This document shows positions 1 to 8,862 of a DNA stretch of 64,000 bases, piece by piece (position 1 is the first letter of the stretch; every line of letters begins with the position of its first letter). The stretch spans positions 62,001 to 126,000 of the forward strand of contig JAHJME010000022.1 in the NCBI GenBank assembly GCA_018821435.1. The letters run 5' to 3'. A program made the position numbers and the translations under genes. The notes beneath the pieces are model-generated. The model saw only the letters and a list, made by a program, of their open reading frames with translations. It was not told where the DNA came from and ran no database searches. The stretch is from Alphaproteobacteria bacterium. GTDB lineage: Bacteria > Pseudomonadota > Alphaproteobacteria > Caulobacterales > Caulobacteraceae.

Positions 1-502
1 GCATCTCGATGGGCGGCGTGCGGCGCATCCAGTCCTTGATCTTCTCGGGCGCGCTCTTCATCAGCTCGCGCATGACCTCGGCCTGGTCCCGCAGCTCGCT
101 CCAGTGCGGGCCCTTGGGCATCACGGCCTGGTGGTTGAAGCCCTCTTCCGGGTCCTTGAACGACGCGGCCAGGTTGAAGATCTGCTTGCCGTGCTGCACG
201 GCGATCACCCGGCGCGTCGTGAAGCTGCCGCCATCGCGGGACCGGTCCACCTCGAAGACGATCGGCACCGTCGGATCGCCGGGCCGGATGAAATAGCAGT
301 GCAGCGAGTGGCAGATCCTCTCGTCCACCGTCTCGTAGGCGGCCAGCAGGGACTGGGCGATCACCTGGCCGCCGAAGATCCGGCCGGGCGCATTGTCCGG
401 CGTGGTCCCCCGGAACAGGTTCATCTCGATCCGCTCGAGTTGCAGCGTTTCGACCAGGGTTTCGTCCTGGCCCTCGGATTCCGGCATGTCGGTGGCGCTC
501 AT
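1..502 (-). CDS. tesB: Acyl-CoA thioesterase II, N-terminal part (cut by window edge)
   Basis: Reading leftward from an ATG at 502 the frame stays open to the window edge, giving 167 codons; TesB proteins are near 285 residues, so the C-terminal 40 percent lies outside. The visible part is the first hotdog domain: RIFGGQVIAQSLLAAYETV at about residue 43, then SLHCYFIRPGDPTVPIV and SRDGGSFTTRRV, which are signature stretches of the family. TesB hydrolyses medium- and long-chain acyl-CoA to free fatty acid and CoA in the cytoplasm. The catalytic Asp/Thr/Gln triad of the second domain cannot be checked here. Family assignment is firm; substrate preference is unknown. Confidence 0.9.
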   Translation of the reverse strand, partial: MSATDMPESEGQDETLVETLQLERIEMNLFRGTTPDNAPGRIFGGQVIAQSLLAAYETVDERICHSLHCYFIRPGDPTVPIVFEVDRSRDGGSFTTRRVIAVQHGKQIFNLAASFKDPEEGFNHQAVMPKGPHWSELRDQAEVMRELMKSAPEKIKDWMRRTPPIEM

Positions 503-586
503 TCGGCGGCGATTACGCCCCGGGCCGCCGGGGGGCAAGACGCGTGAGCCTTGCGCACGCTCCGCGAGCACCGTCATCTACGCCTG

Positions 587-1189
587 ATGGGTGAAACGCC
601 GTACATTCGGCCGGTATGGCGCACGCGGCTTGCCGCGGTCCTGGTCGCCTGGATGGCGCTGGCGACCGCCGCGACCCTGGCCGCCGCGCGCCTGATGGAG
701 CTCACGCCCCCCGCCGCCGCGCCGCTGCTGATCGTGGCGCTCTATGTCATCCCGCCGCCGACCCTGCTGGTCTGGAGTTTCTGGGCCATGCTGCGCGAGC
801 CGGTCACCGGCTGGCTGGCGCCCACCCTGCTGATGGGCTTCATCGGCGCCTTCGTGCCCGTCGCCCGGCCGCTCTACGACGCCGGCGTGCGCCTGAACTT
901 CGACGACCGCCGCCCCGCCTACGAGGCCATCGCCGCCGAGGCCCGCGCCGGAACCCTGGGCGGCCTGCCCAATGCGCGGGGCTGGATCGCCGGATCGCGG
1001 GAGGGCGTACGCTTCCGCTACCGCCGCACCGATCCCGGGATGATCGACTTCAACTGGACCCAGGCCTACGGCTTCAAGGTCGGCGTCCGCTACGACGACA
1101 GCCCCTGCGTCGCCCGCCCCGGCGCCCGCTGCATCGACCAGGGCGAACCCCTGGCGAAGGGCTTCACCTACTACGCCCGGTTCTTCTGA
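587..1189 (+). CDS. Small membrane protein, first of a tandem paralogous pair
   Basis: 200 residues, unrecognised. Three hydrophobic segments occupy roughly residues 12-34, 41-62 and 72-92 (start WRTRLAAVLVAWMALATAA, then the PLLIVALYVIPPPTLLVWS and WLAPTLLMGFIGAFVPVA stretches), followed by a soluble C-terminal half. I use the ATG at 587; a TTG at 551 in the same frame would add 12 residues. The C-terminal half contains VRLNF, then a P-x-Y-E-A-I-A-A-E-A-R-A-G segment and a YDDSPCVARPGARC stretch with two cysteines. The next gene has the same layout and matching blocks, and starts on the base after this stop, so the two are cotranscribed products of a duplication. Function unknown. Confidence 0.7.
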   Translation: MGETPYIRPVWRTRLAAVLVAWMALATAATLAAARLMELTPPAAAPLLIVALYVIPPPTLLVWSFWAMLREPVTGWLAPTLLMGFIGAFVPVARPLYDAGVRLNFDDRRPAYEAIAAEARAGTLGGLPNARGWIAGSREGVRFRYRRTDPGMIDFNWTQAYGFKVGVRYDDSPCVARPGARCIDQGEPLAKGFTYYARFF

Positions 1190-1807
1190 ATGGCGGGGAC
1201 CGGGGCCGGGGGCGCGATCTTCCGCCGTGCGGTCGTCGCCTGGCTCATCCTTGGCCTCTGCGTCCTGCTATTCAGCGCATCGCTGGAAGGCTTGCTGCCC
1301 GAGGCCGTGTTCATGACACTGCCTTGGGTGCTGTACATCGCGCCGCTGCTGGCGCTTCTCGCCATCGCGATGGGGCTCTGGCTTCGGCGACGCGCCACCT
1401 GGAGAACCCCGCTCGGCGCGCTGGGCGCCATAGTCGTGGTGGCCGCGGCGGTCGTCCCCTTTGACTACCTGAGCGTCCGGCTGAACTTCTGGCTTCATAA
1501 GCCGATCTACGATTCGATCGTCCGGGACGCGCTGGCTGGGCGGCAGATCGGAGCCTCGGGGCCCGACGGCCGGCGGCAGGGCGTCCGCCGCGGCGTGAAC
1601 TACAGCTTCCACCCGCAACGACCGTTGGTGGTGAGCTTTCAATGGAAGACGAGCACCATGACCATCCGCATGGTCGAGTATCACGAGCATCCGACGGTAT
1701 GCCCGCCACCCCCCAAGGCGAGGCCGGAAGGACCGGATCCCGAGACCTTCTGCGTGGAATGGCCCTCCCTCGGCGACGGCTATGTCTTCTGGCAAGGCAT
1801 CGTCTGA
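1190..1807 (+). CDS. Small membrane protein, second of a tandem paralogous pair
   Basis: 205 residues. Hydrophobic segments lie near residues 10-32, 40-62 and 73-95, then a soluble tail. Tail blocks align with the upstream gene: SVRLNF versus GVRLNF, PIYDSIVRDALAG versus PAYEAIAAEARAG, GVRRGVNY versus GVRFRY, a shared F-x-W, a Pro-rich patch with cysteines, and a terminal G-Y-V-F-W versus F-T-Y-Y. This supports ancient tandem duplication with strong divergence. The ATG immediately follows the TGA of the first gene, with no room for an own leader, so translation is probably coupled. No known domain recognised; an envelope location is inferred from the membrane segments only. Confidence 0.7.
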   Translation: MAGTGAGGAIFRRAVVAWLILGLCVLLFSASLEGLLPEAVFMTLPWVLYIAPLLALLAIAMGLWLRRRATWRTPLGALGAIVVVAAAVVPFDYLSVRLNFWLHKPIYDSIVRDALAGRQIGASGPDGRRQGVRRGVNYSFHPQRPLVVSFQWKTSTMTIRMVEYHEHPTVCPPPPKARPEGPDPETFCVEWPSLGDGYVFWQGIV

Positions 1808-1846
1808 GACTTGACGGCGGCGGCCTGAGCAGCGCCTTCACCGCCC

Positions 1847-2566
1847 ATGTCCTTCGACTGCACCGTCCTGACCATGTTTCCGGAGGCGTTTCCGGGTCCG
1901 CTGGGGGTTTCCCTGATCGGCACGGCGTGGCGAGAGGCCGCGCTCTGGTCCTTGGAAACGGTGGACATTCGGGGGTTTTCCACAGATAAGCGCGGCTTCC
2001 TGGACGACACCCCCGCGGGTGGCGGTCCTGGACAGGTGATGAGAGCGGACGTGATCGCCTCTGCGCTGGACAGCGTGGATCGGCGGGGACGGCCGCTTTT
2101 GTACATGAGCGCCCGGGGTCGGCCCCTGACCCAGGCGCGCGTTCGTGAGTGGTCTGCCGGCCCGGGACTGATCGTCCTGTGCGGGCGGTTCGAGGGGGTG
2201 GACCAGCGGGTGCTCGACACCCGGGGGTTCGAGGAGGTCGCCGTCGGCGACGCGGTCCTGGCCGGTGGCGAGGCGGCGTCCATGGTGGCGATCGAGGCTT
2301 GTGTTCGGTTGGTTCCCGGCGTGCTGGGACAGGCCGAAAGCCTCAGCGAAGAAAGCTTCGAGGACGGGCTCCTCGAGCATCCGCAGTACACGCGACCGCG
2401 GACGTTCGAAGGCGCCGACATCCCCGAGGTCCTGCTGAGCGGCCACCACGCCGAGATCCGGAAGTGGCGGGCGGCCCAGCGGGAAGAGACGACGCGCAAG
2501 CAGCGGCCCGATCTGTGGGCCACGGCGAGCGCCAATCAACAGGCAAAGAGCGATAAAGCTCAGTAA
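1847..2566 (+). CDS. trmD: tRNA (guanine-N1)-methyltransferase
   Basis: TrmD transfers a methyl group from SAM to N1 of G37 in tRNAs with G at position 36, which prevents +1 frameshifting. The 239-residue product carries the family landmarks in order: VLTMFPEAF at the N-terminus, GGGPGQVM at about 63, [11 protein letters not shown] in the trefoil-knot SAM site, [10 protein letters not shown] (Tyr of the usual GDYVLSGGE is Ala, as in other Caulobacterales-type sequences), PGVLG, then [12 protein letters not shown] and [15 protein letters not shown] near the end. The start ATG at 1847 fits the conserved N-terminus. rplS follows after 10 bases, the usual rpsP-rimM-trmD-rplS arrangement, although rpsP and rimM are not directly upstream here. 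Confidence 0.97.
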   Translation: MSFDCTVLTMFPEAFPGPLGVSLIGTAWREAALWSLETVDIRGFSTDKRGFLDDTPAGGGPGQVMRADVIASALDSVDRRGRPLLYMSARGRPLTQARVREWSAGPGLIVLCGRFEGVDQRVLDTRGFEEVAVGDAVLAGGEAASMVAIEACVRLVPGVLGQAESLSEESFEDGLLEHPQYTRPRTFEGADIPEVLLSGHHAEIRKWRAAQREETTRKQRPDLWATASANQQAKSDKAQ

Positions 2567-2576
2567 GGACAAGACT

Positions 2577-2981
2577 ATGGCTGCGAACATCATTGAGACC
2601 CTCCGCAAGGAAGAGTCCGACCGCCTGCTGGCCGTCCGCCAGATCCCCGAGTTCCGGCCGGGCGACACCGTCCGCGTGAACGTGAAGATCAAGGAAGGCG
2701 AGCGCGAGCGCGTCCAGGCCTACGAAGGCGTCTGCATCGCCCGCGCCGGCCAAGGCGTCGACGAGAACTTCACCGTCCGCAAGATCTCCTTCGGCGAAGG
2801 CGTGGAGCGGGTGTTCCCGATCCTGTCGCCGAACATCGAATCCATCGAAGTGAAGCGTCGCGGCGTCGTCCGGCGCGCCAAGCTGTACTACCTGCGCGAT
2901 CGCCGCGGGAAGTCGGCCCGGATCGCCGAGCGCTCCATGGGCGCCAAGGTGGTGGCCACGGCGGAGACCGAAGAGGCCTAA
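2577..2981 (+). CDS. rplS: 50S ribosomal protein L19
   Basis: L19 sits at the interface of the 50S and 30S subunits. 134 residues against about 115-130 for the family. Recognisable blocks: [46 protein letters not shown] and [19 protein letters not shown]. The start is preceded by AAGGACA about 6 bases upstream. It is the last gene of the trmD unit and is followed 24 bases later by a strong hairpin terminator. The C-terminal tail of about 20 residues after the conserved core is typical of alphaproteobacterial L19. Confidence 0.97.
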   Translation: MAANIIETLRKEESDRLLAVRQIPEFRPGDTVRVNVKIKEGERERVQAYEGVCIARAGQGVDENFTVRKISFGEGVERVFPILSPNIESIEVKRRGVVRRAKLYYLRDRRGKSARIAERSMGAKVVATAETEEA

Positions 2982-3004
2982 GCCCCTTCGAACGACCCGA
3001 ATTC

Positions 3005-3039
3005 AAAACGGCGGTTGGAGCGATCCAGCCGCCGTTTTT
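3005..3039 (+). terminator. Rho-independent terminator after trmD-rplS
   Basis: A 14-bp stem (3005-3018 with 3025-3038, one G-T type mismatch) encloses a 6-base loop, and the 3' arm ends in a run of five T. The 5' arm starts with AAAA, so it can also terminate the gene arriving from the right, whose stop is at 3047. Confidence 0.85.
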
Positions 3040-3046
3040 CATGCGC

Positions 3047-3667
3047 TCAGAGGCGCAGGATGTCGCCGTAGACGCGGGTCTCCATCGCCGCCCAGATCGG
3101 GTTGGCGGCGTAGAGGCCCTCCAGCTCGGCGGCCGTGAAGTAGAAATCCAGCGCCTTCACGTAGTCGAGGGTCGTCGGGTTCACGACCTTCTTCAGCTTG
3201 TGAGCCGCGGCGCGGACGCGGGGGCCCAGCACGCCCTCGAACTGGTCGACGAAGTCCTCGGCCAGATGCTCCAGCCGCACCCAGCCGTGGATCGCCTGGC
3301 CATGCAGCCGGCCCACCTGGGAGTCGGCGTGGTTGATGCTGCCGTCGCGCTCGAAGAACTGGCCCCGGCACAGCATCTCGCGGGTGGCGCAACGGTGCGG
3401 CGGCCGGGCGGCCTCGTAGTGCACCCGGCTCAGCACCCACCAGGGCAGGCGGCGGATGCCCGAGATGATCCGCTTGTCCCTGGGATCGAAGCTGCGCTCC
3501 TGGGCCTGCCGTTCGGCGATGGAGTCGTGCCAGCGGTGGTCGTCGGCGCCGGCCACGTCGAACACCACGTCGTCGCGCCCACGCCCGGCGTCGCGGATCG
3601 CCGCCGCCACGGCATGTCCCCCCGTCTTGGGGAAGTGCATCCACACGAAGTTGCGCCCCACGATCAC
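3047..3667 (-). CDS. Sulfotransferase-family-like protein
   Basis: 206 residues. The N-terminus FVWMHFPKTGGHAVAAAI matches the 5'-phosphosulfate binding loop (PKTGG) seen in carbohydrate and related sulfotransferases, a P-loop-like motif that holds PAPS. A later RVHYEAARPPHR segment could be part of the substrate side. The rest of the protein is not recognised, and no clear second PAPS motif is visible, so the reaction is uncertain. The gene runs toward rplS and shares its terminator. Start ATG at 3667 is followed immediately by the conserved strand, so it is likely correct. Confidence 0.65.
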   Translation of the reverse strand: MIVGRNFVWMHFPKTGGHAVAAAIRDAGRGRDDVVFDVAGADDHRWHDSIAERQAQERSFDPRDKRIISGIRRLPWWVLSRVHYEAARPPHRCATREMLCRGQFFERDGSINHADSQVGRLHGQAIHGWVRLEHLAEDFVDQFEGVLGPRVRAAAHKLKKVVNPTTLDYVKALDFYFTAAELEGLYAANPIWAAMETRVYGDILRL

Positions 3668-3743
3668 GCGGGAACGCTAGGGGGCGCGGGCCGGGCTCGG
3701 TAGCCCGCGGGCATCGACAAGGGCGTTCGACGTGGTCGAACAA

Positions 3744-4682
3744 TCAGGCGGCGGCGCGACCGGAGGCGCGACCGGCGATCAGATCCTGCACCTCTGGCCG
3801 GCGGAGATACTCGGCCAGCGCGCGCAACGGACCGGTCATGTTGCGCCGACTGGGATAGTAGAGATGCCAGCCATCAAAGGTGGGAGCGTAGGGTTCGAGC
3901 ACGATCCTGAGCCGGCCCGCGTCAAGGTGCCGCCGAGCGTGGAGCTCGTTGGTGTAGGCGATGCCGACACCATCGAGGGCCGCCTGCATCACCATGTCCA
4001 TGCTGTCGGTCGCGAGCGTGCCGGTGACCGGAAGCTCGACTCGCTGTCCGTCCTGCAGGAACTCCCACTTATAGGCGCCGCTGGACGCCCCCAGGCGCAG
4101 CTGGATGCAGTTGTGCGCGGCGAGGTCGGCGGGGGTTCTCGGCGTTCCGCAGCGCCGCAGGTATTCGGGCGCCGCCACAGCGAGCTGCCGGGCGGGCGGG
4201 CTGACGCGCAGGGTGATCATGTCCTGGGGGATCAGGCTGAGACCACGGATGCCGGCGTCCTCGCGTCCCTCGGTGAGTTCGCCCGTCTCGTTGTCGACCA
4301 CCGCCTCCAGCGCCACGTCGGGATAGGCCTTGGCGAACCCCGGCAGGATGCGGGCGACCACGATGCCCAGGCCCAAGCTGGAGACCGACAGCCGCACACG
4401 ACCGCGCGGCTCGTCGCGGAACTCGTCGAGGGAGCCCAGGGCGTCGCCCAGGTCGGCCAGGATCGGCCGCACGCGGGTCAGCAGCCGCTCGCCCGCCTCG
4501 GTCAGGGTGACGCTGCGGGTGGTGCGGTTCAGGAGGCGGAGCTGGAGATCGTCCTCCAGCGACTTGATCGCATGGCTGACCGTGGAGGTGGTGCGCCCCA
4601 GCGCCCCCGCGGCGCGCGCGAAGCTGCCGCGCTCGGCGACGGCGACGAAGGTCGAAAGGCGGGTCAGATCGGCGGATTGCAT
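3744..4682 (-). CDS. LysR-family transcriptional regulator
   Basis: 312 residues, normal LTTR size. Residues 5-64 form the winged helix-turn-helix (LSTFVAVAERGSFARAAG, then TTSTVSHAIKSLEDDLQLRLLNRTTRSVTLTEAG). Residues 90-300 form the periplasmic-binding-like effector domain (GRVRLSVSSLGLGIVVARIL onward). The ending HLYYPSRRNMTGPLRALAEYL is typical of the CrgA/YafC-type subgroup. No divergent target gene is present: the gene is flanked by a convergent-looking sulfotransferase and a second LysR gene in the same direction, so its regulon is unknown. Confidence 0.92.
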   Translation of the reverse strand: MQSADLTRLSTFVAVAERGSFARAAGALGRTTSTVSHAIKSLEDDLQLRLLNRTTRSVTLTEAGERLLTRVRPILADLGDALGSLDEFRDEPRGRVRLSVSSLGLGIVVARILPGFAKAYPDVALEAVVDNETGELTEGREDAGIRGLSLIPQDMITLRVSPPARQLAVAAPEYLRRCGTPRTPADLAAHNCIQLRLGASSGAYKWEFLQDGQRVELPVTGTLATDSMDMVMQAALDGVGIAYTNELHARRHLDAGRLRIVLEPYAPTFDGWHLYYPSRRNMTGPLRALAEYLRRPEVQDLIAGRASGRAAA

Positions 4683-4800
4683 CGGCCCTGACGTCCCGGA
4701 CAGGTTCCGTTTCCCACGACGGACGAGCCGAAGCGGGCGACTACAACCCTAGCGACGCCACGCTTCCGTAATATTGCAGACCACCGTTAGGCGGCGCCGG

Positions 4801-5694
4801 TCATTTGCCCAGGGCGGCGTAGGCGCCCAGTTCCTGGCTCAGATGGTCGAACATCAGACGCATGCGCGCGCTGCCGCGCAGGGTCTCGTGCATGCAGATC
4901 CAGATATCCAGCTTGAACGAGAAGACGTCGGCCATGATCGGGACCAGGCCGAACCGCTGGCCGATCTGCCGCTGGCAGGCGCCGATGCCGAAGCCGGCGC
5001 GCATGGCGGCCAACTGCGCCACGTCGTTGTCGGTGCGCAGCGCGAACAGCTCCCGCGTGATCGGCCGGCCGATCGACAGCTCGTTCACCAGGTCGGGAAA
5101 ATCGCGGTCGAAGCCGATCAGGGTGTGCTCGGCCAGCTCGTCGAAGGTCTTCGGCAGGCCCTTGCGCGCCACATATTCGGGCGTGGCGTGGAAGCCGATG
5201 GTCAGCTCGCCGACCTTCTTGGCCACCAGGCTGTTCTGGGTCGGGCGCGACATCCGCACCGCCACGTCTGCGTCGCGGCGGGTCAGGTCCTCGTTCTTGT
5301 TGGAGAGCACCATCTCGACATCGATGCCGGGGTTGGCCCGGTTGAAGCTGGCCAGCATGTCCGGCAGCACCTCGATCCCGATGATCTCGCTGGCGGCCAG
5401 CCGGACCACGCCGCCCTCGCCGCTGGCCGCGCCGGTCGCGTCGCGGCCCGCCGCCTGGGCCGCGGCAGCCATGTCGGCCAGGTGCGGGCGGAACGCCAGG
5501 GCCAGGTCGGTGGGCTTCAGGCCGCGCGGGCTGCGCAGGAACAGCGGCGCGCCCAGCTGACGCTCCAGCTGGTCGATGTGGCGGCCCAGGGTCGGCTGCG
5601 TCAGCCGTCGCAGCCGCGCGGCCGCCGAGAAGCTGCCGGCTTCGAGCACGGCGTGCAGGCTCTGCAGAAGATCCCAGTCGGCGGGTCCGGACAT
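4801..5694 (-). CDS. LysR-family transcriptional regulator
   Basis: 297 residues. N-terminal helix-turn-helix: LLQSLHAVLEAGSFSAAARL, then LTQPTLGRHIDQLERQLGAPLFLRS at residues 34-58. The effector domain begins near residue 90 (GVVRLAASEIIGIEVLPDML). Its tail, TDNDVAQLAAMRAGFGIGACQRQIG, resembles regulators of the same broad class as the neighbour at 3744, but the two are not close copies. It is transcribed in the same direction with 118 bases between; effector and targets are unknown. Confidence 0.92.
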   Translation of the reverse strand: MSGPADWDLLQSLHAVLEAGSFSAAARLRRLTQPTLGRHIDQLERQLGAPLFLRSPRGLKPTDLALAFRPHLADMAAAAQAAGRDATGAASGEGGVVRLAASEIIGIEVLPDMLASFNRANPGIDVEMVLSNKNEDLTRRDADVAVRMSRPTQNSLVAKKVGELTIGFHATPEYVARKGLPKTFDELAEHTLIGFDRDFPDLVNELSIGRPITRELFALRTDNDVAQLAAMRAGFGIGACQRQIGQRFGLVPIMADVFSFKLDIWICMHETLRGSARMRLMFDHLSQELGAYAALGK

Positions 5695-5731
5695 GCGCCA
5701 ATGAATAGCCGTTTCGGCGGCCGCCGCAAAT

Positions 5732-6016
5732 TCAGGGCTCGTCGTAGACGATCAGGCCGCAGCCGTAGCGGTGCGCGCTGGCCATCGCATCGCTGAAATC
5801 CTCCGGCATGGCGGCGGCGTCGATCACCTCGGCGGTCCGGAGCACGCGGGCGTCCGAAAACCCATCGCGGCCGGCCTCGACGACGGCGACCGCCTCGGCG
5901 TCGGCCTCGGTCTCCGCCTTGACGAAGGCCAGGATGGTCAGCGCCGGGGGCCGGCCGTCCTCCAGCGCCTCCAGGGTGACCACATATACGCCGGCCGACG
6001 CCTCATCCATGCCCAC
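5732..6016 (-). CDS. Conserved hypothetical protein
   Basis: 94 residues, cytoplasmic, acidic, with a predicted alternating beta-strand/helix pattern (VYVVTLEALEDGRPPALTILAFVKAETEADAEAVAVVE). The strand composition is what a small ferredoxin-like or stress-type domain would show, but I do not recognise the family. Codon use follows the neighbourhood. It is divergent from leuC with 110 bases between. Start ATG at 6016; a second ATG two codons later (6010) is equally possible. Confidence 0.6.
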   Translation of the reverse strand: MGMDEASAGVYVVTLEALEDGRPPALTILAFVKAETEADAEAVAVVEAGRDGFSDARVLRTAEVIDAAAMPEDFSDAMASAHRYGCGLIVYDEP

Positions 6017-6126
6017 CTATCCCGCGATCCGGGCCTGCGCCAAAGGGTCAAATTCACCGCAGTTCCTTAGTATGCTAATGAATTATCGCATCGCAGCACT
6101 AGACGCGCCCGCCTCGGGAGACCTAC

Positions 6127-7545
6127 ATGCGGCCCATGTCCGGCAAGACCCTCTATGACAAGATCTGGGACGCGCACGTCGTCGATACGCAAGACGGCGA
6201 GGCGATCCTCTACATCGACCTGCACCTCATCCACGAGGTGACGACGCCGCAGGCCTTCGCCGGCCTTCGCGCCAACCGCCGCGCCGTGCGCCGGCCGGAC
6301 CGCACGCTGGCGGTCGCCGACCACAACGTGCCGACCGAGGGCCAAGCCCTGGGCGTCGACGCCGTCGCCGACCTGGAAGCGCGCCTGCAGCTTCAGACCC
6401 TTGGCAAGAACGTCGAGGAATACGGGATCGAGTATTTCCCGATGGGCGATATCCGCAACGGGATCGTCCACGTGGTGGGGCCTGAGCAGGGCCGCACCCA
6501 GCCGGGCATGACCATCGTCTGCGGCGACAGCCACACCTCGACCCACGGCGCGTTCGGCGCCCTGGCCCATGGCATCGGCACGTCCGAGGTCGAACACGTC
6601 CTGGCCACCCAGACGCTGCGCCAGAAGAAGGCCAGGAACTTCCGCGTCCGCATCGAGGGCGAACCGGCCCTGGGCGTCGGCGCCAAGGACTACGCCCTGG
6701 CCGTGATCGGCCAGATCGGCACCGCCGGCGGCACCGGCTACGTCATCGAATACGCCGGCTCCGCCGTCCGCGCGCTGTCGATGGAGGGCCGCATGACGCT
6801 GTGCAACCTCACCATCGAGGGCGGCGCCCGCGCCGGCCTGATCGCCCCCGACGACACGACTTTCGACTATCTGAAGGGCCGTCCGGCCACGCCGAAGGGC
6901 GGCGCCTGGGAGATGGCGCTGGCCTACTGGAAGACGTTCTTCACCGACGACGACGCCGTCTTCGACCGCGAGATCGTGCTGGACGCCGCCCAGATCGCAC
7001 CCACCGTCACCTGGGGCACCAGCCCCGAGGACGTGGTGGCCATCACCGGGACGGTCCCCGACCCCGCCGCCGCCGAGACCCCCGACAAGCGGGCCTCGGT
7101 CGAGCGGGCGCTGGACTACATGGGCCTGACCGCCGGCCAGCCGATCACCGAGGCCAAGGTCGACGTCGTGTTCATCGGCTCCTGCACCAACAGCCGCATC
7201 GAGGATCTGCGGTCCGCCGCGAAGATCGCGGAGGGCCGCCAGGTCGCGGCCGGCGTCCGCGCCATGGTCGTTCCGGGCTCCGGCCTGGTCAGCGCTCAGG
7301 CTGAAGAGGAAGGCCTGGACCAGATCTTCAAGGCCGCCGGCTTCGAGTGGCGCGAGCCGGGCTGCTCCATGTGCCTGGGCATGAACCCGGACAAGCTGAC
7401 CAGCGGCCAGCGCTGCGCGTCCACCTCGAACCGCAACTTCGAGGGCCGCCAGGGTCGCGGGGGCCGCACCCACCTGATGAGCCCCGCCATGGCCGCCGCC
7501 GCCGCCATCGCCGGCCACATCGCCGACGTGCGGGACTTCCTGTGA
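6127..7545 (+). CDS. leuC: 3-isopropylmalate dehydratase large subunit
   Basis: LeuC with LeuD isomerises 2-isopropylmalate to 3-isopropylmalate in leucine synthesis. 472 residues as expected. Motifs: [16 protein letters not shown] at the N-terminus, [14 protein letters not shown], and the three 4Fe-4S cysteines in GSCTNSR (about residue 354) and GCSMCLGMN (about 413). The ATG at 6127 has GGGAG six bases upstream; the ATG at 6136 that many annotations favour (MSGKT) would be 15 bases from it, so I take 6127. First gene of a coupled operon running to leuB. Confidence 0.97.
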   Translation: MRPMSGKTLYDKIWDAHVVDTQDGEAILYIDLHLIHEVTTPQAFAGLRANRRAVRRPDRTLAVADHNVPTEGQALGVDAVADLEARLQLQTLGKNVEEYGIEYFPMGDIRNGIVHVVGPEQGRTQPGMTIVCGDSHTSTHGAFGALAHGIGTSEVEHVLATQTLRQKKARNFRVRIEGEPALGVGAKDYALAVIGQIGTAGGTGYVIEYAGSAVRALSMEGRMTLCNLTIEGGARAGLIAPDDTTFDYLKGRPATPKGGAWEMALAYWKTFFTDDDAVFDREIVLDAAQIAPTVTWGTSPEDVVAITGTVPDPAAAETPDKRASVERALDYMGLTAGQPITEAKVDVVFIGSCTNSRIEDLRSAAKIAEGRQVAAGVRAMVVPGSGLVSAQAEEEGLDQIFKAAGFEWREPGCSMCLGMNPDKLTSGQRCASTSNRNFEGRQGRGGRTHLMSPAMAAAAAIAGHIADVRDFL

Positions 7546-8396
7546 TCACCGGCCTCGACCACGTCGCCTACGTCGTCCGCGACCTCGACGCCGCGGTCGA
7601 CGGCTATACGCGCTTGTTCGGCGTCACGCCCGAGTGGGTCGGCCGTGGCGGCGGCGTCCGCCAGGCCTGGTTCCAGTTCCCGAACATGGCGCTGGATCTC
7701 ATCGCGCCGGAGGGCGAAGGCCCATTCGCCGACGGGGTGCGCGCGCAACTCGACGCGTCCGGCGAGGGCCTCTGGGCCCTGGCCTTCACCACCGACGATA
7801 TCGCCGGCGACGTGAAACTCATGAACCGCCGGGGCGTCCCGGCCAGCGGTCCGGCGCCGGTCAGCACCACGGCCGACGACGGCCGGGTCCGAGAGTGGGT
7901 CGGCGCCCGCCTCGACCCGAAGGCCACGGGCGGTCTGCGCATCCTGCTGATGGCCGCGTCGGCCCAGCCCTGGCCGCTGGCCACGCCGGCCGGCGACGCG
8001 CCGATCACCGAGCTCGACCACGTGGTCGTCGTGACGCCGAACGTGGACCGGGCGCTGGCCATCTATGGCGCCAAGCTGGGCCTCGACCTGCGCCTCGACC
8101 GCGAGAACCCGAAGTGGGACGCGCGGCAGCTGTTCTTCAAGGTCGGCGGGACCGTGATCGAGATCGGCGCCAAGATCGGCGCGGCCCCGACCGACGCCCC
8201 CGACCGCTCGGGTGGCCTTGCGTGGCGGGTGGCCGAACCGCAGGCCGCCCAGGCCCGCATCGCCGCCGCCGGCTTCGAGGTCTCCGAGGTCCGCGCCGGC
8301 CGCAAGCCCGGCACCCACGTCTTCACCGTCCGCGACGCCCCTGCCGGCGTGCCCACGATCCTGCTCAGCGCCGAGCCCGTTTTGGAGACCGCGTAG
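7542..8396 (+). CDS. Two-domain VOC (glyoxalase/dioxygenase-fold) protein
   Basis: 284 residues from a GTG at 7542 that overlaps the leuC stop (GTGA), which marks translational coupling and decides the start. Two vicinal-oxygen-chelate repeats are visible: residues 2-125 ([20 protein letters not shown]) and 150-275 ([20 protein letters not shown]). The first has the LDHV histidine; GKVV-type metal ligands are only partly kept, so it may not be a classical metalloenzyme. It resembles the glyoxalase-like domain type 3 proteins. Lying inside the leu operon it could act on a leucine-pathway keto acid or on methylglyoxal, but that is a guess from position. Confidence 0.75.
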   Translation: MITGLDHVAYVVRDLDAAVDGYTRLFGVTPEWVGRGGGVRQAWFQFPNMALDLIAPEGEGPFADGVRAQLDASGEGLWALAFTTDDIAGDVKLMNRRGVPASGPAPVSTTADDGRVREWVGARLDPKATGGLRILLMAASAQPWPLATPAGDAPITELDHVVVVTPNVDRALAIYGAKLGLDLRLDRENPKWDARQLFFKVGGTVIEIGAKIGAAPTDAPDRSGGLAWRVAEPQAAQARIAAAGFEVSEVRAGRKPGTHVFTVRDAPAGVPTILLSAEPVLETA

Positions 8397-8633
8397 TTGC
8401 CGACGGTCCTTCGCTGGAACGGCTATCGGTTTTACTTCTTCTCGAATGAAGGAGCCGAGCCGGCTCATATCCACATCGACAAGGCGGGTTGCACGGCCAA
8501 GTTCTGGCTCGCGGATAGCCGGCTCGCCAGGAATGTCGGCTTCTCCAATCGAGAGGTCGCGGAACTATCTGATAAGGTGCGTGAGCAAAGCGCTGCATTC
8601 CAGGAGGCTTGGCTTGGCTATTTCGGCGATTGA
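8397..8633 (+). CDS. DUF4160 protein
   Basis: 78 residues beginning at a TTG directly after the preceding TAG. The start fits the family, whose members begin M-P-T-V-L-R with a GYRFYFFSNEG strand and then AHIHI; here all are present (LRWNGYRFYFFSNEGAEPAHIHIDK). The end, [18 protein letters not shown], is also characteristic. DUF4160 genes are commonly followed by a DUF2442 gene, as here, and the pair behaves like a small mobile two-gene unit; a toxin-antitoxin role has been suspected but I cannot show it. Lower G+C by eye than the leu genes around it. Confidence 0.8.
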   Translation: MPTVLRWNGYRFYFFSNEGAEPAHIHIDKAGCTAKFWLADSRLARNVGFSNREVAELSDKVREQSAAFQEAWLGYFGD

Positions 8634-8862
8634 GATCGATCCGCGGGTGGCGGACGTCGTCGTCACCGACACGGTGCTTGAAGTCCGCCTGCGGGACGGG
8701 CGAACCATTGCGACGCCCCTGAGCTGGTTCCCCCGTTTGGCGGCCGCAGCGCCTCTTGCCCGTGCGCGGTGGGAAACCTCCGCCGCCGGGCTGGGAATCC
8801 ACTGGCCGTTGATCGACGAAGACTTGAGCGTGGAAGGTCTTCTGCGCAGCCGGAGCAATTGA
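8614..8862 (+). CDS. DUF2442 protein
   Basis: 82 residues from a TTG at 8614 that has a perfect AGGAGG six bases upstream and lies inside the end of the DUF4160 gene (20-base overlap). The C-terminus contains the family signature: [18 protein letters not shown], preceded by [12 protein letters not shown]2442 proteins are small and fold as a beta-rich domain followed by a helix-rich one. The stop overlaps the leuD start (TGATG), so this pair has been fitted into the leu operon without breaking coupling. Confidence 0.85.
   Translation: MAISAIEIDPRVADVVVTDTVLEVRLRDGRTIATPLSWFPRLAAAAPLARARWETSAAGLGIHWPLIDEDLSVEGLLRSRSN

Noticed and set aside
104..547. Forward 147-residue frame opposite tesB
   Set aside because: It lies on the opposite strand of a clear thioesterase; high-GC antisense frame without motifs.
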